Assembly (NCBI GenBank): GCA_964452105.1
Contig: CAYVLI010000197.1
Location: 1-5,573, forward strand
Direction of reading: 5' to 3'
DNA: 5,573 nt
Source: CAYVLI01 sp964452105 [NCBI: uncultured Nitrospinota bacterium]
GTDB lineage: Bacteria > JAUXIQ01
In this document: positions 1-5,573 of the stretch, piece after piece
How positions within the stretch are numbered: position 1 is the stretch's first letter
Layout of the letters: each line of letters starts with the position of its first letter
Notes under the pieces: generated by a model
What the model saw: only the letters and a program-made list of their open reading frames with translations
Database searches by the model: none
What the model was told of the DNA's origin: nothing
Position numbers and translations under genes: made by a program

Positions 1-169
1 CCTCCTTTTCCCTGAAGGATTGCTCCATCGTTTCCCTGGTGCAGCGGAGGGCCGTAGGGCCTCCCACGATTAGCATACTCTTGCCCAGACGGGAAGCGTG
101 CTTACCGATGTCTTTTAAAACTCCGGGACCCTGAAGGTATTTTTTGGGCGAGATCAATGCTTTTATCAC
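1..169 (-). CDS. Glycerol dehydrogenase-family protein, N-terminal fragment (runs off left edge)
   Basis: About 56 N-terminal codons are visible and the frame is open to the window edge. The protein begins VIKALISPKKYLQGPGVLK and continues with LIVGGPTAL, then a helix containing ETMEQSFREK. This matches the start of glycerol dehydrogenase (GldA: SPGKYIQG, a Rossmann-like strand ending in VVG, then TVEKSFKDAG), an NAD- and metal-dependent polyol dehydrogenase of the iron-containing alcohol dehydrogenase/dehydroquinate synthase superfamily. The metal and most NAD-binding residues lie outside the window, so substrate cannot be judged; a GldA-like enzyme acting on a glycan precursor is an alternative. 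I chose a GTG start at 169 because GAGGAG lies 10 bases upstream and it gives the family's usual N-terminus. The in-frame ATG at 187 would add six residues but has no good ribosome site. It lies about 40 bases after the chimeric aminotransferase remnant, on the same strand. Confidence 0.8.
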   Translation of the reverse strand, partial: MIKALISPKKYLQGPGVLKDIGKHASRLGKSMLIVGGPTALRCTRETMEQSFREKE

Positions 170-179
170 TTTTGCAAGT

Positions 180-185
180 CTCCTC
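180..185 (-). promoter_or_regulatory. Ribosome binding site for the glycerol dehydrogenase-like gene
   Basis: GAGGAG on the minus strand, with a 10-base spacer to the GTG at 169. It is one of the stronger Shine-Dalgarno sequences in the window and decides the start in favour of GTG 169 over ATG 187, because the latter overlaps the site itself. Confidence 0.6.
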
Positions 186-209
186 ATGCTGTTCAGCTTT
201 AAGAATAAA

Positions 210-449
210 TTAATCCGGCTTATGTTCTTTTATGACTTTGGCCGGCACTCCCACGGCGTATTTCGTGCCCACGAACTCTGCCATGAGGCGCTCGAACTCC
301 CCGAGTTTCGGCCCCAGGCTGAGCTGGTGCATGTCCAGCACCTGACTCACATATTTTCTCTCAAGATCTGCGATATCGGGTCTTGATAGCGGTATTCCTA
401 TATGGCGTCTTTCGTTCCTGATCCATGGATCTTGCCTTTTGCAGCCCAA
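210..449 (-). pseudogene. Chimeric remnant: DegT/DnrJ/EryC1 aminotransferase N-terminus joined to hexapeptide acyltransferase C-terminus
   Basis: A 79-codon open frame. Residues 19-65 (IPLSRPDIADLE, then LSLGPKLGEF, then FVGTKYAV) are the standard N-terminus of PLP-dependent sugar aminotransferases of the DegT/DnrJ/EryC1 (AHBA synthase, PglE/WecE-like) family. In those proteins the text goes on to a VSSGT-type PLP phosphate motif and a catalytic Lys near residue 180-190, in a protein of roughly 370-400 residues. Here, from residue 66, it reads VGVPAKVIKEHKPD and stops; GVPAKVIKE just before the stop is the typical tail of left-handed beta-helix acetyltransferases (PglD/NeuD/WbbJ type). Neither active site survives, so no enzyme activity is expected. 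The only in-frame start is TTG 449, with AGGGCGG directly against it, a poor start. An ATG at 426 lies one frame off. It follows the HAD gene by 9 bases in the same frame. Family assignment of each half is firm; whether the join is biological or an assembly artefact is open. Confidence 0.75.
246..254 (-). other. Deletion/fusion junction inside the aminotransferase-acyltransferase remnant
   Basis: The codons GTG GGA GTG (Val-Gly-Val, residues 66-68 of the remnant) can be read both as the AV(G/A)V that precedes the SSGT motif in aminotransferases and as the V(G)V that precedes PAKVIKE in hexapeptide acyltransferases. The shared short sequence could have mediated the deletion, with aminotransferase residues beyond about 66 and all but the last dozen acyltransferase residues lost. 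Position is inferred from family patterns, not from an aligned parent. Confidence 0.55.
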
Positions 450-458
450 CCGCCCTAA

Positions 459-1139
459 CTATTCCCGAATGTGCAGGACGGACCTGAGCTCTCGCAGACT
501 GAAAACGGTTTGATGCGCTTCCCATTCCGGAGCCACCTTGGCCCCCTTGTACTGCCCGTTTTCCCTTATAACGCGCACCGTCAACCAGCCCAATTTCCTG
601 GGGGCCAAGAAGTCTTTATGGGGGTTATCGGCAACGTAAACGCATTGCTTTCCATGGAAGTGAAAATGTCTCATCATATTTTCGAATGCGAACTCGGAAG
701 GTTTCCACGCCTCCGGACCAAACTCATCCGTGAAGATGATTTTATCGAAATAATCCGCAATGCCAAGCCTTTCAACCTTGCTCCTCTGCGAACTCAGGTA
801 TCCATCAGTTATGAGGCCCAGAATAAATCTCCCTGACAGCTCTCGCAGGATTTCCTCTGCATCATTGTACAACCTGATGTCCGGTTGATGGTCTCTGTAT
901 AATCTTACCAGCTCACCTATGAGCTCGTCCTCATACTCGATTCCCGCCATAGAGAGAGCGCGGTTGAAGATGTCCCCCCTCACCCCATCCTCATAAAGGC
1001 TTACGAACAATCGATAAAAATCGAACTTATAGGTATAGTTAGACTTAATGTATTCAGATATTACTTTAAATCCACTGAAAACGAACTCTTCTTCTGGATA
1101 AAGTGTATCGTCAAGGTCAAAGGTCACCAGTCCTATCAA
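459..1139 (-). CDS. HAD-superfamily hydrolase of polysaccharide cluster type
   Basis: A 226-residue cytoplasmic protein with all four HAD motifs: motif I FDLDDTLYPE (nucleophile Asp8, acid/base Asp10), motif II LITDGY (Thr111), motif III Lys146 in WKPSEFAF, and motif IV VADNPHKDF (Asp171, Asp176). A helical cap lies between about residues 20 and 90. The DNPHKDFLAPRKLGW stretch is characteristic of a HAD subgroup found beside ATP-grasp proteins in glycan clusters. Members hydrolyse phosphoesters or acyl phosphates through a phospho-aspartate; the substrate here is unknown. The start is TTG 1139, whose TTGA overlaps the TGA of the ATP-grasp gene by 4 bases, implying coupling; GTG 1127 is an alternative that starts at VTFDLDD. 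GGAAGG sits very close upstream of TTG. The stop is TAG (459-461), followed in the same frame by the aminotransferase remnant. No damage is seen in the gene. Confidence 0.88.
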   Translation of the reverse strand: MIGLVTFDLDDTLYPEEEFVFSGFKVISEYIKSNYTYKFDFYRLFVSLYEDGVRGDIFNRALSMAGIEYEDELIGELVRLYRDHQPDIRLYNDAEEILRELSGRFILGLITDGYLSSQRSKVERLGIADYFDKIIFTDEFGPEAWKPSEFAFENMMRHFHFHGKQCVYVADNPHKDFLAPRKLGWLTVRVIRENGQYKGAKVAPEWEAHQTVFSLRELRSVLHIRE

Positions 1140-2119
1140 CCTTCCATCTCGCTTTCATGTTTGAAGATCGCTTCGTCCCAGCGCAGCATGTAGAGGCCGC
1201 TTTCCCACGCTTTCTGGTCGATCTCCGGATCGCGGCCCAGAACCATTTCCACGAGCCATCTGGGGAAATCCGCTCCCGCCGCTATTGAAAGGGGAATTCC
1301 GCCACCGAAGCGTGGGTTTATCTCGATGAATTTAACTTCTCCCTCAGCGGTGAGGAAGCATTGCAGGTTGATGACTCCGTACACCTTCTTCAGCTTTTTG
1401 ACGACTTTTCGTCCGGCCTCAATGATTTTTTCGTCCCGAACAGTGACTCCCTTGCTTACCTCCCCCGCCCTGATCTCTATCCGCTTTCTCGGCACTACGC
1501 AACGAACGCGTTGTTGCCCGTCAACGAAAACATCCAGCGTATGCTCCGCCCCTTTAAGACATTCCTGTAGAAAATATTCAGTATCGCCACATGCGTGAAA
1601 CAAGAGTTCTTCCTGAGAGTTGATCTGATGAATTCCCTTGCTGGCGCTGCCGTATCGCGGTTTGAGGAGGCAGGGGTATTGGTATTGTTCCCAGTTCAGG
1701 GCATCCTGAATGTCGTAAATTTGAGGGTGGCCGATGCCCGCTTCCCTGAAGAAGCGGCCAGTGGCCAGCTTGTCCAGGGCAACCTCAATAACCCTCGGAT
1801 CAGATATATGGACCACAGTCCCCAATTCTGAGAAGCAAGGCTTGTTGACCGCCTGTAGGGAAAGCTCATAGTCGTTCAGGGGGATGAGAAGCCTGATTTT
1901 TTCTTTCTCACATATTTCGAGGAGGGTAGGGATATAGTTCTCATTACCGAAGTGGGGTACCAAATACTGCTCATCCGCGAAATGGATGGCTGGGGCGGTC
2001 AGTGTGGCGTCGGCACCTATCAGTTTGCCCTTGAGACCCAGCGTCTCAAGAGTGTGTCTGAAATGTTTGACCAGGGCCACACGGCGGCCGACGCTGGTGA
2101 AGAGTATGTTGAACTTCAT
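1136..2119 (-). CDS. ATP-grasp ligase, CarB-like (polysaccharide cluster type)
   Basis: A 327-residue protein in the order pre-ATP-grasp Rossmann domain (residues 1-110, starting FNILFTSVGRRVALV), a linker with DKLATGRFF, and an ATP-grasp fold (about 115-295). Visible signatures are the nucleotide-binding Lys153 in YPCLLKPRYGSASKG, the flexible loop after it, and the magnesium-binding FIEINPRFGGG (Glu266, Asn268). Such enzymes join a carboxylate, activated as an acyl phosphate, to an amine or other nucleophile. Annotators often call this group carbamoyl-phosphate-synthase-large-chain-like, but it is far shorter than CarB and lacks its second half, so carbamoyl phosphate synthesis is not expected. 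In this cluster, amide tailoring of an amino sugar or related precursor is a reasonable inference, unproven. The ATG at 2119 forms an ATGA overlap with the restored stop of the upstream phosphoglycosyl transferase, with GAAAAGAGG just upstream. It overlaps the HAD gene by 4 bases downstream. It appears intact. Confidence 0.88.
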   Translation of the reverse strand: MKFNILFTSVGRRVALVKHFRHTLETLGLKGKLIGADATLTAPAIHFADEQYLVPHFGNENYIPTLLEICEKEKIRLLIPLNDYELSLQAVNKPCFSELGTVVHISDPRVIEVALDKLATGRFFREAGIGHPQIYDIQDALNWEQYQYPCLLKPRYGSASKGIHQINSQEELLFHACGDTEYFLQECLKGAEHTLDVFVDGQQRVRCVVPRKRIEIRAGEVSKGVTVRDEKIIEAGRKVVKKLKKVYGVINLQCFLTAEGEVKFIEINPRFGGGIPLSIAAGADFPRWLVEMVLGRDPEIDQKAWESGLYMLRWDEAIFKHESEMEG

Positions 2120-2711
2120 CCTCTTTTCCCGAAATCGTAATTCACACCCTCACCTCCGTAAAGCCCTTCCCTTCGCAGTACCACTCCGGCGGTACGTTTC
2201 AGTATATCAATGTCAAGTGCAAGGGAATGATTTCTACGTACCATACGTCAAGCTTAATCCGCTCCTGCCAGGTGAGGAGGTTTCTTCCGTTCACCTGGGC
2301 CCAGCCGGTAATGCCGGGTTTCATCAGGAGGCGCCCGAGCTGTGAGCTATTGTATTGTTCCACCTGATAGCTTAAAGTGGGGCGCGGACCGATTATGCTC
2401 ATTTCTCCGTTAAGTATATTGATGGTCTGGGGCAACTCGTCAAGGCTAAATTTTCGCAGAAACTTGCCGAATCTGGTAATTCTTGAGTCATCTTTTGAAA
2501 CATTATGCCTCAGACCCAGGGTCGGCGCTTCTTCCACCATGGTCCTGAACTTGTACATCAGGAACTTCCTCTGGTCTTTGCCAACGCGCTCCTGGATAAA
2601 AAACGCAGGGCCGGTGGAGTCAAGCTTGACCCCACCCAATATCAACAACATGATGGGACCCAGAAAAAGAAGCCCCACGGCGGTAAACCAGAGGTCAAAC
2701 AGTCTTTTCAT
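2116..2711 (-). pseudogene. PglC/WcaJ-type sugar (phosphoglycosyl) transferase, frameshifted near the C-terminus
   Basis: A monotopic phosphoglycosyl transferase that moves a sugar-1-phosphate from a UDP-sugar to undecaprenyl phosphate at the inner face of the cytoplasmic membrane, the first step of glycan assembly. From MKRLFD there is a hydrophobic re-entrant helix (residues 8-28), then TGPAFFIQERVG, MYKFRTM, the catalytic Asp91-Glu92 in SLDELPQ, SIIGPRP and PGITGWAQVNGRN, all in the expected order. After DVWYVE the frame reads nonsense and stops at 2199. One base over, it continues NHSLALDIDILKRTAGV, then LRREG and VNYDFG, to TGA at 2116-2118, the usual family C-terminus. Restoring one A gives 198 residues and an ATGA overlap with the ATP-grasp gene. 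I chose ATG 2711, next to the GT4 stop; ATG 2738 would add nine residues and overlap GT4. The core active site is intact, so the truncated 170-residue product might retain some fold; a sequencing error would make the gene normal. Confidence 0.87.
2231..2233 (-). other. Probable 1-base deletion site causing the frameshift in the sugar transferase
   Basis: On the minus strand the text is GTA GAA ATC ATT, read V-E-I-I. With one more A (GTA GAA AAT CAT) it becomes V-E-N-H-S-L, matching the YV(D/E)NHSL stretch of the family, and the frame then stays open to the natural stop at 2116. The change is in an A run of three (TTT on the plus strand), a common place for both slippage and base-calling errors. 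Confidence 0.75.
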
Positions 2712-2712
2712 C

Positions 2713-3960
2713 TTAATGTGAACTAATTGAGGCGGCATTCTCCAGAAAATCTATATATTTGAGGTAGCTTTTGCGGCGGTCGAACTCTTGCTCCACTATC
2801 TCCCTGGCCCTCGTCCCCATCCGCAAGCACATTTCCTTATTAGAGTTGAGGTGCCGGATCGCTTCCGCCAGTGACCGCTCATCTTCCGCTTCATACTGTA
2901 GCCCTATCTTCCGCTCGCTCAAAAGCTCCCGGAGCTCACCCTTCAACGAGTTTATCATTGGAAGCCCGGCGGCCATATAATCGAATACCTTGTTGGGAAA
3001 TGTTTGCGCTGCTTTAGCAGTGAAAACATTGAGACCGACATCTGATTCTTTCAGCAACCTGACCATAGCATCGAAAGGCAACAGCCCTGTAAACGTTACG
3101 TTATCCAATTCTAATCGAGATGCGAGGGATTTCATACCATTGATTTGAGGACCTCCCCCTGCGAAGAAGAATTTCACCTGAGGAGAGTTTTTTAGAAGCG
3201 CGGCGGCCCTTATCGTCGTCTCTATGTCGTAGCTCTTCCCTATGGTGCCGACATAAGTGGCCAAAAATTCTCCCTCCTGTTTCCATGGAAGGGGCCATCC
3301 TGTTTCGCCGCAGGTCCTTTCCACCTCGCGGAATATATCAAGGTCTATCCCTAAAGGCACTATTACTTTCGGTTTATCACCATTAGCGCTTACAGACAGT
3401 GCGCGATTGAGATATTCCTCAGACACGGCTGACAGCCCGAAAGCGCCGCTGTAAACTTGGTCGGCATAGACTTTAAGGGGGCAGAAAAGGACGTTATAAA
3501 GGCTGAGCAATCCGTCCGGGAAAATCGTTTTGTAGACCTCCGGCCACAGGTCTTGCACATCGATAACGCATCTAGTCCCCAGGCGCTCTGCTATCTTGAT
3601 GGACGCTTTGGCCGAAGCAAGGGGAGGCGCGCTGGCAAGTATCAGGTCGGGCTTGTCTCCCTGTGATGATGCGAGGCGAGAAAAACGCCGCGAGTAAAGG
3701 AGATGGTTCAGGACTCTTTTGATGCTTATGTTTCCGGAATAAGGTGGAACATCCACAAATATGACCTGCAGGTTATGTCTCTGCGCCCCGTTTTTGACTT
3801 TCCGTGGCCTATAGCTTTTTGTAGTATGGAAGAAAGATGATGTAAACCACGTGACCCGGTGTCCTCTTGCCAATAGCATCTCCGCCAGCGTAGCGTATCT
3901 GCCAGGCCTGAACGATTCCCCGGGAACGGGATCAAACGGGTTAACTATCCAGATTCTCAT
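2713..3960 (-). CDS. Glycosyltransferase family 4 (WbuB-like)
   Basis: A 415-residue GT-B fold, retaining glycosyltransferase of family GT4, cytoplasmic and probably membrane-associated. The N-terminal acceptor domain opens MRIWIVNPFDPVPGE, followed by RPGRYATLAEMLLARGH and a WFTSSFFH strand, typical of the WbuB-like subgroup. VIDVQDLWPE lies near residues 132-141, and the linker to the donor domain has VPLGID (201-206). The donor domain shows YVGTIGK (236-242), FFFAGGGP (264-271) and the nucleotide-sugar binding stretch FPNKVFDYMAAGLPMI with the later GE (321-342). WbuB proteins add an N-acetylated amino sugar such as FucNAc to a lipid-linked acceptor; the exact donor here cannot be read. 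ATG 3960 was chosen over ATG 3987 because it gives the family N-terminus and a 4-base ATGA overlap with the methyltransferase stop. It ends one base before the transferase ATG 2711. Intact. Confidence 0.9.
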   Translation of the reverse strand: MRIWIVNPFDPVPGESFRPGRYATLAEMLLARGHRVTWFTSSFFHTTKSYRPRKVKNGAQRHNLQVIFVDVPPYSGNISIKRVLNHLLYSRRFSRLASSQGDKPDLILASAPPLASAKASIKIAERLGTRCVIDVQDLWPEVYKTIFPDGLLSLYNVLFCPLKVYADQVYSGAFGLSAVSEEYLNRALSVSANGDKPKVIVPLGIDLDIFREVERTCGETGWPLPWKQEGEFLATYVGTIGKSYDIETTIRAAALLKNSPQVKFFFAGGGPQINGMKSLASRLELDNVTFTGLLPFDAMVRLLKESDVGLNVFTAKAAQTFPNKVFDYMAAGLPMINSLKGELRELLSERKIGLQYEAEDERSLAEAIRHLNSNKEMCLRMGTRAREIVEQEFDRRKSYLKYIDFLENAASISSH

Positions 3961-4640
3961 TTTCTCACTAATAATAGAATCATACATTCATGTAAACTTA
4001 GCGGGAGCAGTCGGTGCATTAGAGCTTTGATGAAAGATATCATCCGTCCCAATTTAGAATCCCATCCATAATAGAGCGCAGTATAAAAAGCTTGAACCAA
4101 AAACAGATTCTCCCCTTGGCATAAGGAAGACAGTTGCTCCCTGTCGAAAATGTTCTTGTGGCGATAATCATCATATTCAGCGGGGGGTGAAGACTTGTAA
4201 CCCACCGCACCCTTTATAAATCTCGACCTCACCATTTTCCCCAATAGATTGCTGCTTTGTTCTTCGGGGTAATTCAGGCCGAATATCCTGTCAATATATG
4301 ACTTTTTATTGGGTGTGCTCAGAATTAAATGCCCCGAAGGTTTCAAAACGTGATGGCATTCCCTCAAGAAAATGCGAGGATCGGGAAGATGCTCTATCAA
4401 CTCGCCTGCGATTATAATGTCGAACTGGCTCCTTTTGAAAGGGATGAATTCCGCATCCGCGAGGCAAAATCTTTTATTTAAAGTCCTGTTATGAGGCGGG
4501 AAAACATCCAATCCGAATATTGCATATTCGTCGCTTTGATTTATAACCGAATTGAGGGCGCAACCTATCTCCAGAAGCCTGCCTTCAAACCTACTCGCAA
4601 TACTATTGATAACACCTCTTCTGCTCTCGACACCAAACAT
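3957..4640 (-). CDS. Class I SAM-dependent methyltransferase (methyltransferase type 11 family)
   Basis: A 227-residue protein with a Rossmann-like SAM-binding core at residues 20-110: motif I LLEIGCALNSV (22-32), acidic strand-2 end FGLDVFPPH (42-50), ADAEFIPF (61-68) with FDIIIAGELIEHLPDP (73-88), and the post-motif strand VLKPSGHLILSTPN (98-111). The EHL(P)DP and LKPSGHLILSTPN patterns are hallmarks of methyltransferase type 11 proteins in glycan clusters, which usually O- or N-methylate sugars or lipid-linked intermediates. Motif I carries Ala at the position of the middle Gly of the usual GxGxG-like turn. The C-terminus (about 195-225) is amphipathic to hydrophobic, which might give membrane contact. 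It starts 41 bases after the epimerase, with a weak GAGTGGA ribosome site, and overlaps the GT4 gene by 4 bases. The acceptor is unknown. Confidence 0.85.
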   Translation of the reverse strand: MFGVESRRGVINSIASRFEGRLLEIGCALNSVINQSDEYAIFGLDVFPPHNRTLNKRFCLADAEFIPFKRSQFDIIIAGELIEHLPDPRIFLRECHHVLKPSGHLILSTPNKKSYIDRIFGLNYPEEQSSNLLGKMVRSRFIKGAVGYKSSPPAEYDDYRHKNIFDREQLSSLCQGENLFLVQAFYTALYYGWDSKLGRMISFIKALMHRLLPLSLHECMILLLVRK

Positions 4641-4681
4641 AAATCCACTCTAAAAGTTTGAGCCATCGGTAAAGTGTTTCG

Positions 4682-5573
4682 CTAACCAAGTTTGAATGAA
4701 GACAATAAAATCTCGACTATGCGCCGCGCGGCGTTGCCATCCCAGAGGGGTGGAAGCTCGTACTGAATCGGCTCACCGTTCAATATGGAATCCGCATGCT
4801 TGACTATCGTTTCGGCATCGGTGCCCACGATCCGGTTCGTGCCTATGGTTACAGTTACCGGCCGTTCGGTGTTGTCTCGTAGGGTAAGGCACGGAATTCC
4901 CAGCACCGTAGTTTCTTCCTGTATGCCTCCTGAGTCTGTGAAAACGAGCTTTGCTCTGCTCATCAGTCTCAGAAAATCCAGGTAGCCGAGCGGATTAAGT
5001 AAGTATAACCCCCTGTTCTTCACCTTAACGGATGAATCAAAAGCCTGCACGCTTGCTTCAAGTTCAGAGTATAGACCGAAAGCCTGAAGTTGTTTTCTTG
5101 TCCTGGGATGCACCGGAAAGAGAACCGGCAATTTCTCTGCTATGTCCTCAAGGGCCTGGAGGATATTCGAGAAGCGATTTTCATCATCCACGTTGGACGG
5201 CCTGTGCAGGGTCACAACCGCATAATCACTTACAAAGCCCTTCCTGAACTCATCAGCAAGGCCCATTTTGCTCAAAACGGTGGATTCCTTTAAGGCCTTG
5301 TCTCTGAATTGAAGAAGGGTATCCACCATAACGTTGCCGACAAAATACATCTTGTGTTCGGGTATCCCCTCCCTGAGGAGGTTTTTATTGGCGTCCTCAC
5401 AGGTAGTGAAAAGATAATCGGAGAGTGCATCCGTCACCAGACGGTTGATCTCCTCAGGCATGGTTCGATCGAAACTGCGCAGGCCGGCTTCCACGTGTGC
5501 CACCGGAATGCACAGCTTAGAAGCGGTAATACTGCAGGCCAGCGTAGAGTTCACATCGCCCACTACAAGAACC
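4682..5573 (-). CDS. wecB: UDP-N-acetylglucosamine 2-epimerase, non-hydrolysing (5' end beyond right edge)
   Basis: The enzyme interconverts UDP-GlcNAc and UDP-ManNAc in the cytoplasm, giving the precursor of ManNAc and ManNAcA residues. The visible 296 residues cover about the last three quarters of a family usually 360-390 residues long; the frame is open to the edge, reading VLVVGDVNSTLA, so roughly 80 N-terminal residues are missing. Family signatures in order: GDVNST (the catalytic Asp region), VAHVEAGLRSFDR, MPEEINRLVTDALSD, VTLHRPSNVDDENRF (catalytic His), FPVHPRTRK and FTDSGGIQEE, then RDNTERP and VGTD. These include the Asp, two Glu and His known to be important in E. coli WecB. The VEAGLRS and PEEINR text separates it from the FnlC/WbjD branch (VEAGNR-like). 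The GTG at 5563 is inside the protein, not the start. First visible gene of the run. It ends with FKLG and TAG. Confidence 0.93.
   Translation of the reverse strand, partial: VLVVGDVNSTLACSITASKLCIPVAHVEAGLRSFDRTMPEEINRLVTDALSDYLFTTCEDANKNLLREGIPEHKMYFVGNVMVDTLLQFRDKALKESTVLSKMGLADEFRKGFVSDYAVVTLHRPSNVDDENRFSNILQALEDIAEKLPVLFPVHPRTRKQLQAFGLYSELEASVQAFDSSVKVKNRGLYLLNPLGYLDFLRLMSRAKLVFTDSGGIQEETTVLGIPCLTLRDNTERPVTVTIGTNRIVGTDAETIVKHADSILNGEPIQYELPPLWDGNAARRIVEILLSSFKLG

Noticed and set aside
471-836. Plus-strand open frame of 121 codons
   Set aside because: It lies wholly antisense to the HAD gene, whose four motifs are intact; the plus-strand protein has no recognisable family and no convincing ribosome site.
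1136-2119. Carbamoyl phosphate synthase large subunit
   Set aside because: Only 327 residues with one ATP-grasp unit; a true CarB is about three times longer with two such units and would not be expected here.
2199-2232. Programmed ribosomal frameshift in the sugar transferase
   Set aside because: No long slippery heptamer, upstream Shine-Dalgarno-like stimulator or downstream hairpin is apparent; a simple base deletion or sequencing error explains it better.
1986-2345. Plus-strand open frame of 119 codons across the ATP-grasp/sugar transferase boundary
   Set aside because: Antisense to two genes with clear family motifs; its composition is that expected of a reverse-complement shadow.
3101-3298. 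Short minus-strand frame inside the GT4 gene
   Set aside because: An alternative frame of the intact GT4 gene; no family features.
3726-3935. Short minus-strand frame in the 5' part of the GT4 gene
   Set aside because: Reads the same DNA as the strongly conserved GT4 N-terminus in another frame.
4641-4681. Possible promoter or terminator in the 41-base gap between the epimerase and methyltransferase
   Set aside because: No stem-loop followed by a T run and no convincing -35/-10 pair; it is just short spacer with a weak ribosome site.

Overview
The window holds one tightly packed run of genes, all read from the minus strand, so transcription goes from right to left. The contents match a cell-surface polysaccharide (O-antigen, capsule or exopolysaccharide) or glycan biosynthesis cluster of a bacterium, probably Gram-negative. 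Base composition is middling, and the gene set resembles clusters known from Desulfobacterota- or Nitrospirota-like and Bacteroidota genomes. That taxonomic guess is weak because no marker gene is present.

In transcription order the window contains: (1) a non-hydrolysing UDP-GlcNAc 2-epimerase of the WecB type, cut by the right edge; (2) a small class I SAM methyltransferase; (3) a GT4-family (WbuB-like) glycosyltransferase; (4) a PglC/WcaJ-type phosphoglycosyl transferase whose last ~38 codons lie in another frame because of an apparent one-base deletion; (5) a CarB-like ATP-grasp ligase; (6) a HAD-family hydrolase; (7) a 79-codon chimeric remnant joining the start of a DegT/DnrJ/EryC1 sugar aminotransferase to the last residues of a left-handed beta-helix acyltransferase; (8) the start of a glycerol-dehydrogenase-family protein, cut by the left edge. 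Several junctions use 4-base stop/start overlaps (ATGA twice, TTGA once), which indicates an operon with translational coupling. No promoter, terminator, RNA gene, mobile element or CRISPR array was seen.

In the intact ancestor, the aminotransferase and acyltransferase would have made an N-acylated amino sugar of the bacillosamine/QuiNAc4NAc kind. The PglC-like enzyme would have placed a sugar phosphate on undecaprenyl phosphate, GT4 would have extended it, the epimerase would have supplied UDP-ManNAc, and the methyltransferase and ATP-grasp/HAD pair would have tailored the glycan. The two damaged loci both lie in the part that makes and loads the first sugar. Either this branch is decaying, or the assembly carries errors. 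The frameshift at a short A run is compatible with a sequencing error; the aminotransferase/acyltransferase join looks like a real deletion or an assembly join.
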